Shown piece by piece: positions 44,862-53,854 of a stretch of 56,754 bases of DNA (positions within the stretch are counted from its first letter, which is position 1; the number at the start of each line of letters is the position of its first letter). Below the pieces are notes generated by a model, which saw nothing but the letters and a program-made list of their open reading frames with translations, made no database searches and had not been told where the DNA came from. Source of the stretch: Curtobacterium sp. MCBA15_001 (lineage in GTDB: Bacteria; Actinomycetota; Actinomycetes; Actinomycetales; Microbacteriaceae); the NCBI RefSeq assembly GCF_001864835.1, contig NZ_MJGI01000008.1:1-56754 (forward strand), read 5' to 3'. Both the position numbers and the translations under genes were made by a program.

Positions 44862-46166
44862 GTGACCAGCGCGCTCCTGACCGACCAGTACGAACTCACG
44901 ATGGTCGACGCGGCCCTGAAGGACGGCACAGCGGACCGCCGCTGCGTCTTCGAGGTCTTCACCCGGCGGTTGCCTGACGGACGCCGCTACGGCGTCGCAG
45001 CGGGGCTCGGGCGTTTCCTGACCGCGCTCGGCGACTTCCGCTTCGGCGACGACGAGGTCGGGTTCCTGCGCGACCGCGGTGTGATCGACGCGGGCACCGC
45101 GGACTGGCTCGCCGACTACCGGTTCACCGGCGACGTCCGGGCGTACCGCGAGGGCGAGGTGTTCTTCCCGAACTCCCCCGTGCTGCAGATCGAGGGCACC
45201 TTCGCCGAGTCCGTGCTGCTCGAGACGCTGGCCCTGTCGGTGTTCAACGCGGACTCCGCGATCGCCTCGGCCGCCGCGCGCATGGTGTCCGCGGCCGACC
45301 ACCGACCGCTCGCGGAGATGGGCTCGCGCCGCACCGGGGAGTGGAACGCGGTCGCCGCCGCCCGTGCCGCCTACATCGCCGGGTTCGGCGCGACGAGCAA
45401 CCTCGAGGCCGGGCGCACCTGGGGCATCCCGACAATGGGCACCGCGGCGCACGCCTTCACGCTGCTCCACGACTCCGAGGAAGCGGCGTTCCAGTCACAG
45501 CTCGACGCCCTCGGTGACGGCACCACACTGCTGGTCGACACCTACGACATCGAGGCCGCGGTCGACACCGCCGTCCGCCTGACCTCGGGCCGTCTGGGGG
45601 CCGTCCGCATCGACAGCGGCGACCTGCCCTCCGTGGTGGCGTCGGTCCGCGCGCAGCTGGACCGGCTCGGGGCGACGGACACCAAGATCACCGTCACGAA
45701 CGACCTCGACGAGTACACGATCGCCGCACTGCGGGCCGCCCCGGTGGACTCCTACGGCGTCGGGACCTCGGTCGTGTCCGGCTCGGGGCACCCGGCCGCC
45801 GGCATGGTCTTCAAGCTCGTGGCGCACCGGACGGATGCCGGCGAGTGGGTGTCCGTCGCCAAGAAGTCGGCCGACAAGGCCTCGATCGGCGGCCGGAAGG
45901 AAGCCGGGCGTCGACTGCGCAACGGCATCGCGACCGCGGAGGTCGTGCGCACCCCGGGTGTCGACGGCGCCGTGCCGTCGCTCGGACCGGACGAGCGACC
46001 GCTGCTCGTCCCCGTCGTGACCCACGGCGAGGTCGACCCGGCGTTCCTGGGGTCCCACGGGGTCGAGGCCGCACGGGCGCACCACGCGAACGCGAAGGCC
46101 GAACTGCCGGCGGACGCGGCGCGGATCGGCCGGGGTGACCCGGCGGTCCCGACGCTCGTCGTGTAG
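44862..46166 (+). CDS. pncB: Nicotinate phosphoribosyltransferase
   Basis: A 434-aa enzyme that makes nicotinate mononucleotide from nicotinate and PRPP in NAD salvage. The N-terminus [32 protein letters not shown], the [23 protein letters not shown] segment, the conserved histidine in [11 protein letters not shown], and the phosphate-binding [10 protein letters not shown] are all present. The GTG start is supported by the leaderless promoter. It is convergent with the DUF3039 gene; a GTAGCG/CGCTAC palindrome (46163-46176) spans their junction. Confidence 0.94.
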   Translation: MTSALLTDQYELTMVDAALKDGTADRRCVFEVFTRRLPDGRRYGVAAGLGRFLTALGDFRFGDDEVGFLRDRGVIDAGTADWLADYRFTGDVRAYREGEVFFPNSPVLQIEGTFAESVLLETLALSVFNADSAIASAAARMVSAADHRPLAEMGSRRTGEWNAVAAARAAYIAGFGATSNLEAGRTWGIPTMGTAAHAFTLLHDSEEAAFQSQLDALGDGTTLLVDTYDIEAAVDTAVRLTSGRLGAVRIDSGDLPSVVASVRAQLDRLGATDTKITVTNDLDEYTIAALRAAPVDSYGVGTSVVSGSGHPAAGMVFKLVAHRTDAGEWVSVAKKSADKASIGGRKEAGRRLRNGIATAEVVRTPGVDGAVPSLGPDERPLLVPVVTHGEVDPAFLGSHGVEAARAHHANAKAELPADAARIGRGDPAVPTLVV

Positions 46167-46172
46167 CGGGCG

Positions 46173-46436
46173 CTACTCCGCCTTCATCTTCTCGTAGATC
46201 GCCTTGCAGTCCGGGCACACCGGGAACTTCTCCGGGTCACGGCCCGGGATCCACTTCTTGCCACACAGGGCCTTGACGGGCTTGCCGCTGAGGGCCGACT
46301 GCAGGATCTTGTCCTTCTTCACGTAGTGCGAGAAGCGCTCGTGGTCGCCGGGCTCGATCGCCTCTTCCTCGAGGAGTTTCTCGAGCTCGCGGTCCATCAC
46401 GTCGAGTCCGCCGCCACCGGGTTCCGTCATGCTCAT
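46173..46436 (-). CDS. DUF3039 small zinc-binding-type protein
   Basis: An 87-aa actinobacterial protein of unknown function. The C-terminal half has ALCGKKWIPGRDP...FPVCPDCKAIYE, giving a Cys plus CxxC arrangement suited to metal binding. The N-terminal half is acidic. The ATG at 46436 is supported by TACCCT 6 nt upstream. Confidence 0.88.
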   Translation of the reverse strand: MSMTEPGGGGLDVMDRELEKLLEEEAIEPGDHERFSHYVKKDKILQSALSGKPVKALCGKKWIPGRDPEKFPVCPDCKAIYEKMKAE

Positions 46437-46442
46437 GGCACA

Positions 46443-46448
46443 AGGGTA
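46443..46448 (-). promoter_or_regulatory. -10 TACCCT, leaderless DUF3039 start
   Basis: TACCCT on the minus strand is followed by 6 nt and the ATG at 46436. Confidence 0.6.
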
Positions 46449-46475
46449 CGACTGCGGCGCGAGCCGCGCAGCACG

Positions 46476-46601
46476 GTCAGTTGCGCTGCGCCGCTGATGG
46501 TGCCGCCCGCGTCAGTTGCGCTGCGCCGCGGGTGGTGCCGCCCGCGTCAGTTGCGCTGCGCCGCGGGTGGTGTCGCCCGCGTCAGTTGCGCTGCGCCGCT
46601 G
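46476..46601 (-). repeat. 35-bp tandem array of the ABC permease 3' end (3 full copies + 1 partial)
   Basis: GTCAGTTGCGCTGCGCCGC recurs at 46476, 46511, 46546 and 46581, an exact 35-bp period. The copy at 46581 is the native 3' end of the permease gene (codons AAAQRN and TGA). The other three lie downstream of the gene and differ from each other by only two or three bases. Confidence 0.95.
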
Positions 46602-48156
46602 CCAGCAGGTCCGGGCCGTGCCGGTCGAACAGCCTGCCGCCGAACAGGACGCCGAGTCCGAGCACGACGACCCCCACCGCCGCACCGACCCCGAGCGTCA
46701 GCACCGCCGACGACGACCCGTCCCCCGTCAGCGCGTGCACGGCGAGCCAGACCGTCGGCACCGAGAACACCAGGATGCCGATGATCGTCGTGGACTGCGA
46801 CACCGTCGAGACCACACCGGCGGCCTGCGGCTGCTGGAAGGCCCGGTCGCCCGGCCGCACCGTCGGGTACGGCAGCGCGACGGACACGACGCTCGAGATC
46901 CCGAGTCCGGCGAACAGCGCACCGACGCACACCCCGATGAGCACCGGGAACGCCGCTGCGTCGCCGTACAGCCACGCCGACAGGCCCGCGCCGGCGACGA
47001 TGGCTGGCACACCCACGACGATGACCGGGGTCAGACGACCGAGGCGGTCGCTCCAGCCCGGGGCGCCGGAGGCGACGTGCAGCCACACCGCGGTGTTGTC
47101 GTAGGCGACGTCGTTGTGCGGCAGGAACCCGGCGATCACCGCCATGAGGGGCAGCGGGATGAGCGCGGTCCAGTGCCACGGCATGCCGGCCACCCCGAGC
47201 GGGACGACGACGACGGGCACGAGCAGCAGGATCAGGTACGAGGTCCGGTAGCGGGGGTCACGACCCCAGTACGTCAGGGCCCGCGCGGCGACGGCGCCGA
47301 CCGGTGTGGCCCCGAAGCGGTCGAACCAGCCGAGCGTCCGGTAGCTGCGGACGGACGCGCGGTCGTCGACCGTCACGAGCAGGTGGCCGACGAGCACCCA
47401 CCACGCCAGCCCCAGTCCGGCGACGACGGCCACGGCGATCAGGAGCTTGACGACTGCTTCACCGGTGTTGCCCGCGGCGGCCTCGGCGGGGACGGCCCAC
47501 GCCGCTCCCCACGGGGTCCACCCGGCGACGTCTGCGATCCGGTCGAGCTCGGTGCTGCGGGGGTCGATCCAGTCGACACGGAGCAGCAGCGAGACCATCG
47601 GGATCGCCAGGACCACGACGACGAGCGTCACGAGCCAGGCGGCGTCCCGGGTCGGGCGGTGGCTGCCGAACAACCACGCGCCGATCGCGCAGCCGACCCG
47701 CACGAGCAGCGCGGCAGTCGCGACGACGAGCACGGCCGCGACGACCCCGAGGACGCCCGTGCCGGCGTCCCGCATCCAGGCGACGGACTGGGCGACCGCG
47801 ACGACCGCGACGGCGACGACCGGGACCCCGACGAGCCCGGCGATCCCGAGGCCCACCGCGAGGTCGCGCCGCGAGACGCCGAACACCGCGAACCGCCGTG
47901 GGTCGAACTGGTCCGCTCCCCCCACCATGAGCGGGACGAGCGCGAAGCCGACCGTGACCAGGGTCCCGACGGGGACGATGACCGAACGGGCGACGACAGG
48001 GTCGGCATCGCGGAGTGCGACGACGGCCATCGCGACGAGCACCGCCGCGACCAGACCGGCGAGCCCGCCGACGACGACCAGGACCGAGCGCCCGGCACTG
48101 CCGCGGACCTCGCCCGCCAGCAGATCGGCCCTCAGCCGGAGAAGCTGTGCAACCAT
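46582..48156 (-). CDS. ABC transporter membrane protein
   Basis: A 524-aa multispanning protein with about 12 hydrophobic segments in two similar halves. Its partner is the ATPase encoded just upstream, with which it overlaps by 25 bp. The family resembles large actinobacterial ABC-2-like exporter subunits of unknown substrate (conserved bits GGADQFDPRRFAVFGVSRRDL and YWGRDPRYRTSYL). The gene's last 20 bp are the origin of the 35-bp tandem array. Confidence 0.82.
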   Translation of the reverse strand: MVAQLLRLRADLLAGEVRGSAGRSVLVVVGGLAGLVAAVLVAMAVVALRDADPVVARSVIVPVGTLVTVGFALVPLMVGGADQFDPRRFAVFGVSRRDLAVGLGIAGLVGVPVVAVAVVAVAQSVAWMRDAGTGVLGVVAAVLVVATAALLVRVGCAIGAWLFGSHRPTRDAAWLVTLVVVVLAIPMVSLLLRVDWIDPRSTELDRIADVAGWTPWGAAWAVPAEAAAGNTGEAVVKLLIAVAVVAGLGLAWWVLVGHLLVTVDDRASVRSYRTLGWFDRFGATPVGAVAARALTYWGRDPRYRTSYLILLLVPVVVVPLGVAGMPWHWTALIPLPLMAVIAGFLPHNDVAYDNTAVWLHVASGAPGWSDRLGRLTPVIVVGVPAIVAGAGLSAWLYGDAAAFPVLIGVCVGALFAGLGISSVVSVALPYPTVRPGDRAFQQPQAAGVVSTVSQSTTIIGILVFSVPTVWLAVHALTGDGSSSAVLTLGVGAAVGVVVLGLGVLFGGRLFDRHGPDLLAAAQRN

Positions 48157-49445
48157 TCCATGCTCTCTGCGACGACGCGGCCCCCCGCGAGCTCGACGAA
48201 CTTGTCCTCGAGGCTCTTGCGGCCACGGACCTGCGCCATGGTGCCCGATGCGAGGACCTTGCCGCCGACGATGATGGCGACCGAGTCACAGGTGCGCTGC
48301 ACGAGCTCCATCGAGTGGCTGGACAGCACGACCGTGCCACCGCCCTGCGTGTAGCGCCGGAGGATCTCGACGATCGTCGCCGAACTGACCGGGTCGACGG
48401 ACTCGAACGGTTCGTCGAGCACGAGCACGCGCGGCGAGTGGATCAGGGTCGCGGCCAGGGCGATCTTCTTGGCCATGCCGACCGAGTAGTCCGCGACCTG
48501 GCGCCCGAGGGCGTCGCCCAGACCGAACGCCTCGGCGAGATCCGCGCTGCGCGCCCGAGCCGTCTTGCCGTCGAGGCCGCGGAGCGTCGCCGAGTAGAAG
48601 AGCAGCTGCGCGCCGGTGAGCCGGTCGAACAGCCGGAGCCGGTCGGGCAGCACGCCCATGCTGCGCTTGGCGGCGGCCGGGTCGGCCCAGACGTCGTGGT
48701 CGAGCACGGTCGCCGTGCCCGCGTCCGGGCGGAGCAGTCCGGTCAGCATCGACAGCGTGGTGGTCTTGCCAGCACCGTTCGGTCCGACGACGCCGAAGAT
48801 CGAGCCCTGGCGGATCTCGAGGTCGACCTCGTCGGCGGCCACGGTCTGCCCGTACCGCTTGACGAGGCCGTCCGCGCGGAGCACGACGGGCTGCTGGGGC
48901 GCCGGGGCGGCCGTGGTGCGCTTGCTCGCGGTCTGCCGCGGCGCGCGCTTGGCGCTCGCCTTCGGCTTGTCCCGGACGGGAGGCTCGGTGCGCGTCGCGT
49001 CGTCGGCCGCCGGTCGGTCGTCGGTCCGGACCACGGCCTCTGATCCGGGTGTCGTCTGCGTCTGGGACGGAGCGGGACCGGTCGGCGCAGCGGTCTGCGT
49101 CGACTTCGGCGCCGCGGCGCCCTGCGGGCGTGTCGCACGGCCCTTCCGGGGCGTGCGCTGCTTCGTGGTCGTGCGGACGGACGCCGCGGCGGCCGTGGCC
49201 GTGCCGGTCCCCGCTGGCGCTGCGTCCGTGATGGTGTCGTCGGTCATGCCGTCCTGCCCAGGGCGGTCGTCCGCATCCCTGTCCCCCGTTGCTGCGTCGT
49301 CGTCGGTGTGATCGTCGTCGGTGCGCCCGTCGTCGTCCGCGCGACCGTCGTCCTCGGCTTCGTCCCCGAACTCGGTCGTCTCGGTGAGCCAGGCCGCGTC
49401 GGACGTCGCGTACACGTCGTTCTCGTCCCCTGCTGCAGCCGCCAC
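48132..49445 (-). CDS. ABC transporter ATPase with long charged N-terminal extension
   Basis: A 437-aa protein. Residues about 188-437 are a normal ATPase domain: Walker A GPNGAGKTTT at 221-230, DYSVGMAKKIALAATL as the signature region, and VLVLDEPFESVDPVSS as Walker B. Residues 1-70 are strongly acidic (Asp/Glu-rich); about 90-180 are a basic Thr/Ala/Pro-rich stretch that includes a half copy of the dispersed repeat (48966-48990). The GTG at 49445 has TACGGT 6 nt upstream, so the extension is probably real; an internal ATG at residue 67 is the alternative. Confidence 0.87.
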   Translation of the reverse strand: MAAAAGDENDVYATSDAAWLTETTEFGDEAEDDGRADDDGRTDDDHTDDDAATGDRDADDRPGQDGMTDDTITDAAPAGTGTATAAAASVRTTTKQRTPRKGRATRPQGAAAPKSTQTAAPTGPAPSQTQTTPGSEAVVRTDDRPAADDATRTEPPVRDKPKASAKRAPRQTASKRTTAAPAPQQPVVLRADGLVKRYGQTVAADEVDLEIRQGSIFGVVGPNGAGKTTTLSMLTGLLRPDAGTATVLDHDVWADPAAAKRSMGVLPDRLRLFDRLTGAQLLFYSATLRGLDGKTARARSADLAEAFGLGDALGRQVADYSVGMAKKIALAATLIHSPRVLVLDEPFESVDPVSSATIVEILRRYTQGGGTVVLSSHSMELVQRTCDSVAIIVGGKVLASGTMAQVRGRKSLEDKFVELAGGRVVAESMEWLHSFSG

Positions 49446-49451
49446 GGCCCC

Positions 49452-49457
49452 ACCGTA
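49452..49457 (-). promoter_or_regulatory. -10 TACGGT, leaderless ABC ATPase start
   Basis: TACGGT on the minus strand is followed by 6 nt and the GTG at 49445, supporting the long form of the ATPase. Confidence 0.6.
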
Positions 49458-49551
49458 CCAATGCGCTGCAGACGCCGGGGCAGTCGGACTCCCAGGGTCA
49501 CGAAATGACTACGAAGCCGTTCAGGACGTACCCCGACGGGGGGGCTTTCCG

Positions 49552-49557
49552 TATCAT
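49552..49557 (+). promoter_or_regulatory. Candidate -10 TATCAT of the glycopolymer genes
   Basis: TATCAT is the best -10 in 49446-49740 and implies a leader of about 175 nt before the ATG at 49741. The leader holds no ORF I can support. A CCCC/GGGGGGG run just upstream and small GC-rich stems are the only visible structures. Confidence 0.5.
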
Positions 49558-49740
49558 TCACGGGGACACGACGGAGTGTTCACCACTTGGAAACCTGCCC
49601 CGATCCCCGCGGGGCCGCTGATCGCTCCGGAGTCGACGACGCCCGGACGCGGCTCACGGCTTGTTCGCACGATCACGGCGCAGACTCGACAAGGCCTGCC
49701 TGTGCCACCGGCGCGCGGGCAGACACCGGAAGGGACCAGC

Positions 49741-50436
49741 ATGACCACGCAGATCGTCATCCTCGCCGCAGGGATGGGCAGCCGCCTCGGGCGCAGCCTG
49801 CCGAAGCCGCTCACCGAGCTCAGCGACGGCCGTACCATCATGCAGCAGCAGTTCGACAACATCCGTGCCGCGTTCGGTTCGAGCGCCAAGGTCACGGTCG
49901 TCGTCGGCTACAAGTCGGAGTACATCGTCGAGGCCTTCCCCGAAGCCGCCTTCGTCTACAACGAGTCCTACGACTCCACCAACACCTCCAAGAGCCTCCT
50001 GCGCGCCCTCAAGGCGACGGGCAAGGGCGGCGTCCTCTGGATGAACGGCGACGTCGTGTTCGACCCCCGCGCCCTCGTGCGTGCGGCCGACATGATGGAC
50101 CAGGACCGCTCCTTCGTCAGCGTCAACACCGAGAAGGTCTCCGACGAAGAGGTCAAGTACACGGTCGACGCCGAGGGCTTCATCCACAAGCTGTCGAAGC
50201 AGGTCGTGGGCGGGCTCGGTGAAGCCGTCGGCATCAACTACGTCTCCGCGGCCGACAAGCAGGCGCTCATCCACCACCTCGGCCGGGTCGACGACCAGGA
50301 GTACTTCGAGGGCGGCATCGAAGCGGCCATCGGTGAAGACGGTCTACGCTGGACGCCGATCGACATCTCCGACCTGTACGCGGTCGAGATCGACTTCGCC
50401 GAGGACCTCGAGCGCGCGAACAACCTGTTCGCCTGA
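49741..50436 (+). CDS. NTP-transferase (LicC-like cytidylyltransferase family)
   Basis: A 231-aa nucleotidyltransferase. The signature ILAAGMGSRLGRSLPKPLTEL binds NTP, and the metal-binding Asp lies in LWMNGDVVF. It resembles phosphocholine- or inositol-phosphate-type cytidylyltransferases (YNESYDSTNTSKSLLRAL, EYFEGGIEAAI) and would activate a phosphorylated alcohol as a CDP derivative. The CDP-alcohol phosphatidyltransferase at 54760-55602 is a likely consumer. GGAAGGG gives the ribosome-binding site. Confidence 0.82.
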   Translation: MTTQIVILAAGMGSRLGRSLPKPLTELSDGRTIMQQQFDNIRAAFGSSAKVTVVVGYKSEYIVEAFPEAAFVYNESYDSTNTSKSLLRALKATGKGGVLWMNGDVVFDPRALVRAADMMDQDRSFVSVNTEKVSDEEVKYTVDAEGFIHKLSKQVVGGLGEAVGINYVSAADKQALIHHLGRVDDQEYFEGGIEAAIGEDGLRWTPIDISDLYAVEIDFAEDLERANNLFA

Positions 50437-50477
50437 GCAACTGGCATCCTCTCGGTGATCCCAGCCGGAAGGACCCC

Positions 50478-51302
50478 ATGACGACATCGAGCGCGCCGAC
50501 CGCGCCTGCGACCGTTGCCCCGGCAGCGTCGCGGAGCGCGAGTCGGCGCTATCGTCATGCGCTCTGGCTGTTGACCAAGCGCGACCTGCGCGTCCGGTAC
50601 TCGACCTCCGCACTCGGCTACGTCTGGTCGATCCTCGACCCGCTGGTCATGTCGGCGATCTACTGGTTCGTCTTCACGCAGGTGTTCCACCGCGGGTCGG
50701 TCGGCGAAGAGCCCTACATCGTCTTCCTGCTCTCGGCGCTGCTGCCGTGGATGTGGTTCACCGGCGCGGTGTCCGACTCGACGCGGGCGTTCACCTCCGA
50801 GGCCAAGCTCATCCGGTCGACCACCATCCCCCGCAGCATCTGGGTCCTGCGCATCGACGCCTCGAAGGGCATCGAGTTCCTGCTGAGCATCCCCGTGCTG
50901 GCTGTGTTCGTCATCGCGACCGGGGCGCACCTGCACTGGCAGGTCGTCCTCTGGCCGCTGGCGATCGTGCTGCAGGCAGCGCTCGTCTACGGCATCGGGC
51001 TGATCGTCGCGCCGCTCGTGGTGTTCTTCCGCGACCTCGAGCGCGCGGTCAAGCTCGTGCTGCGCTTCGCCTTCTACGCCTCGCCGATCATCTACGGCAC
51101 GCACGCGCTGCCGCACGTCCTGCACGAGATCGCCGCGGTGAACCCGCTCACGGGGATCTTCGGCATCTACCGCGCCGCGTTCTTCCCGAAGCAGCTCGAC
51201 TGGTTCGAGGTCCTGGCGTCGGTCGTGATCACCGCGATCGTGGTCGCCGTCGGACTCGTGGTCTTCCGCCGCAGCGAGCACCGCGTCCTCAAGGAGCTGT
51301 GA
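50478..51302 (+). CDS. Polysaccharide/teichoic-acid ABC exporter permease (TagG-like)
   Basis: A 274-aa membrane subunit of the ABC-2 polysaccharide exporter family. The characteristic N-terminal RDLRVRYSTSALGYVWSILDPL and later GIGLIVAPLVVFFRDLERAV are present, with six helices. It exports undecaprenyl-linked wall polymer together with the ATPase; its stop and the next start share a base (TGATG). Confidence 0.9.
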   Translation: MTTSSAPTAPATVAPAASRSASRRYRHALWLLTKRDLRVRYSTSALGYVWSILDPLVMSAIYWFVFTQVFHRGSVGEEPYIVFLLSALLPWMWFTGAVSDSTRAFTSEAKLIRSTTIPRSIWVLRIDASKGIEFLLSIPVLAVFVIATGAHLHWQVVLWPLAIVLQAALVYGIGLIVAPLVVFFRDLERAVKLVLRFAFYASPIIYGTHALPHVLHEIAAVNPLTGIFGIYRAAFFPKQLDWFEVLASVVITAIVVAVGLVVFRRSEHRVLKEL

Positions 51303-52072
51303 TGACGACCACCCGTCCGACCGACACCGTCAGCACCGTCGCCCCGGTCATCTCGGTGACCGACGCCGGCATCCGGTTCAAGCGCAACCGCAAGGCCGGA
51401 CGCAGCTTCAAGGACCTGTTCGCCGGCAGTGCCCGACGCAAGCGCGGGGACGAGTTCTGGGCCCTGCGGAACGTGTCGTTCGACGTGCGTCCCGGCGAGG
51501 CGATCGGTGTCGTCGGCCGCAACGGCCAGGGCAAGTCGACGCTGCTCAAGCTCGTCGCGCAGGTGATGCTGCCGGACGAGGGCCGCGTCCGCGTCGGCGC
51601 CGGCGTCGCACCGCTGATCGAGATCACCGGCGGGTTCGTCGGCGACCTGACCGTCCGCGACAACGTGTTCCTGACGGCCGGCCTGCACGGCATGTCCCGC
51701 GCCGAGATCCGCGACGGCTTCGACGAGATCATCGACTTCGCGGAGATCGGCGACTTCGTCGACACCCCGTACAAGCACCTGTCGAGCGGCATGAAGGTGC
51801 GCATCGCCTTCTCGGTGATCTCGCGCCTGGACGAACCGGTGCTGCTGGTGGACGAGGTGCTCGCGGTCGGCGACAAGGGCTTCCGCGAGAAGTGCTACAA
51901 GCGCATCGACGAGCTGCTGGCGGGTGGGCGCACCCTGTTCTTCGTCTCGCACAGCGACAAGGACGTGCGCCGGTTCTGCGACCGTGGTCTGTACCTGGAC
52001 AAGGGACGGCTGCAGCTCGACGGCACGGTGGACGAGGCGCTGGCGCAGTACGCCGCGGACTACCACCTCTGA
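51302..52072 (+). CDS. Polysaccharide/teichoic-acid ABC exporter ATPase (TagH-like)
   Basis: A 256-aa ATPase. It has an atypical amphipathic N-terminus (FKRNRKAGRSFKDLFAG) usual for TagH/Wzt, Walker A GRNGQGKSTLLK, the signature HLSSGMKVRIAFSV and Walker B LLVDEVLAVGD. There is no C-terminal carbohydrate-binding domain. It works with the TagG-like permease. Confidence 0.92.
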   Translation: MTTTRPTDTVSTVAPVISVTDAGIRFKRNRKAGRSFKDLFAGSARRKRGDEFWALRNVSFDVRPGEAIGVVGRNGQGKSTLLKLVAQVMLPDEGRVRVGAGVAPLIEITGGFVGDLTVRDNVFLTAGLHGMSRAEIRDGFDEIIDFAEIGDFVDTPYKHLSSGMKVRIAFSVISRLDEPVLLVDEVLAVGDKGFREKCYKRIDELLAGGRTLFFVSHSDKDVRRFCDRGLYLDKGRLQLDGTVDEALAQYAADYHL

Positions 52073-52201
52073 CGCCCCGACCACTTCTGACACCCCGGCG
52101 GTGCCGGGCCTCATCCCTCCACAACCCGGTCCCGGCACGCCCCGCTCCACAGGCCACGGCGCCACCCGGCCCGCAGCGCCCCCGGCGTCGGACCCTCGCC
52201 C

Positions 52202-52207
52202 TACCGT
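52202..52207 (+). promoter_or_regulatory. -10 TACCGT, leaderless start of the 100-aa protein
   Basis: TACCGT ends 7 nt before the ATG at 52215. Confidence 0.5.
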
Positions 52208-52214
52208 GGCCCCC

Positions 52215-52517
52215 ATGCACCCCGCACCAACCGCGTACGCAGTCCCGTTCGCAGTCGATCGCAGTCAGGCACCGCGTCGGTACGACCTCGTCAACATCGG
52301 GGACGAACCGGTCGACGGCCTCAGCCTGACCCACCTCGGCTCGGGTTACAGCCCGCCCCTCGCCGTCCTCCGCCTCGAGCCCGGCCGCAGTCTCGGGATC
52401 GCGGTGTTCGGCGCCGCCCCGGACGACACCGGTGTGGTGATCGTCCGCTGGCGCCGCCCCGACCGTTCCGAGTACCTGTGGCGGATGTCCCTGGTCGGCC
52501 CCGGGCTCGCGCCGTGA
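52215..52517 (+). CDS. Unrecognised 100-aa protein
   Basis: A small soluble protein (VNIGDEPVDGLSLTHLGSGY, then GVVIVRWRRPDRSEYLWRMSLVG) with a beta-strand-rich pattern and no known motif. It has its own leaderless-type promoter and ends 11 bp from the convergent glycerophosphotransferase gene. Similar small proteins of unknown role occur in Microbacteriaceae; I do not assign a function. Confidence 0.6.
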   Translation: MHPAPTAYAVPFAVDRSQAPRRYDLVNIGDEPVDGLSLTHLGSGYSPPLAVLRLEPGRSLGIAVFGAAPDDTGVVIVRWRRPDRSEYLWRMSLVGPGLAP

Positions 52518-52528
52518 CCCGCTCCGCC

Positions 52529-53761
52529 CTAGCGGCCCTCGCGTTCGCGGGCGACCTGGTGCCAGCGGGCGAGCAGTTGCTCGATCGCGGCGTGGAACCG
52601 GCCGGTGGCCGTGCCGGGTGTCGTGTCGCCGAAGTACCGCGTCACCCAGCGCCGCAGCTCGGCCAGTTCGGCCTCGTCGTGGGCCGCGGCGTCCACACGG
52701 GCGACCACGTCGGCGGTGTCCTCGGCGCGCAGCCAGTTGGCGGCGGCCAGGTACCCGCGCTCGTCCACGTCGGCCTCGGCGGACACCGGACGCGTCACCA
52801 GGAGCGGCTTGCCGACCGCCAACCGGTCGTAGATCATCGCGCTGATGTCGGTGATCGCGACGTCCGCGTCGGCCAGCTGCCAACCCATCTCGGGCCCGTC
52901 GTCGTACACGTGGTGGGCAGCGGGATCGGCGGTGTTCGCGACGGCGATCGCGGCCACGATCCGCTCGTGCGCGGCGCGGTACCCGGCGTCGGTGACACCG
53001 CTCCGGGGGTGCGGCCGGTACACCAGGCGGTGCTCCGGCGAGGCCAGGACCCGTTCGGCGATGGTCGTGCCGTGCGTGGCGATCGATCCGTACGCGGCGG
53101 CGGCGCGGTCGCCCTCCCACGTGGGCGCGTACAGCACCACGGTCCGACCGTCGGCCGGGTACGGCGGCTCCCCCGCGAAGTGGTCGGCCTGGGGTCGTCC
53201 GATCGCCACGGCACGGCGGTCCAGGTCGTAGTCCCACAGCGCTTCGGACAGGCGGTCCCGGGCAGCGTCACCGGCGATCAGGGCGTAGTCGTAGGCCTTG
53301 AACTGGTTCGTGGTCATGTACATCTTGTCGCTCTCGCCGTGGTTGACGAAGACGTGCCACATCCGCCCGTACCGCATCATCTGGAAGTTGCGGGCGTTCT
53401 GGTTGACGTACAGGACGATCTTCGGCGCCTGCTCGTCGACGAACCGCTCCAGGTCGACGACCTGCCGCGCGTAGACGGCGGGCACCGGGGACTCGTCGAG
53501 CAGGGCGAGCATGGTGCCGGGGTTCCGCGAGATGACGGCCACCGGATGGATCGTGGCGAGTTCGGCGAGCGGGGCGTACCACTGCCGGACCTGGTACAGG
53601 TTGACCGGCCCGTCGGCGAAGTAGACCGCGATCTCGATGCTCCCTGGGGCCAGCGCGGGCTGCGTGGACAAGCGCTTGGCCAGGTCGCGGCGGTTCCCAC
53701 GCGCGGTCAGCAGTCGGCGGCCCAGACGGACGGCGGTCTGGACGTCGCGGAGGATCGGCAT
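52529..53761 (-). CDS. CDP-glycerol glycerophosphotransferase-like enzyme (TagB/TagF family)
   Basis: A 410-aa member of the Glyphos_transf family that adds polyol-phosphate units to wall polymers at the inner membrane face. Conserved elements include WHVFVNHGESDKMY, VLYAPTWEGD, YRPHPRSG and ADVAITDISAMIYDRLAVGKPLL. The C-terminal catalytic domain is complete. GAGAGAG precedes the ATG. It is the last gene of the minus-strand group, 93 bp after the glycosyltransferase gene. Confidence 0.9.
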   Translation of the reverse strand: MPILRDVQTAVRLGRRLLTARGNRRDLAKRLSTQPALAPGSIEIAVYFADGPVNLYQVRQWYAPLAELATIHPVAVISRNPGTMLALLDESPVPAVYARQVVDLERFVDEQAPKIVLYVNQNARNFQMMRYGRMWHVFVNHGESDKMYMTTNQFKAYDYALIAGDAARDRLSEALWDYDLDRRAVAIGRPQADHFAGEPPYPADGRTVVLYAPTWEGDRAAAAYGSIATHGTTIAERVLASPEHRLVYRPHPRSGVTDAGYRAAHERIVAAIAVANTADPAAHHVYDDGPEMGWQLADADVAITDISAMIYDRLAVGKPLLVTRPVSAEADVDERGYLAAANWLRAEDTADVVARVDAAAHDEAELAELRRWVTRYFGDTTPGTATGRFHAAIEQLLARWHQVAREREGR

Positions 53762-53854
53762 GCTCGGCTCTCTCTGATCGGATGCGGGGCGGGCGACGGA
53801 CGGAAACTGGTCCCGGGGCCGGGCAAGGGACGGGGACTGATGCCGGGGTCGGCG

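Noticed and set aside
46476..46601. CRISPR array
   Set aside because: Units abut at 35 bp with no unique spacers, and they derive from the 3' end of the adjacent gene.
49558..49740. Riboswitch in the long leader of the NTP-transferase gene
   Set aside because: Only small GC-rich stems are visible, and I recognise no riboswitch consensus.
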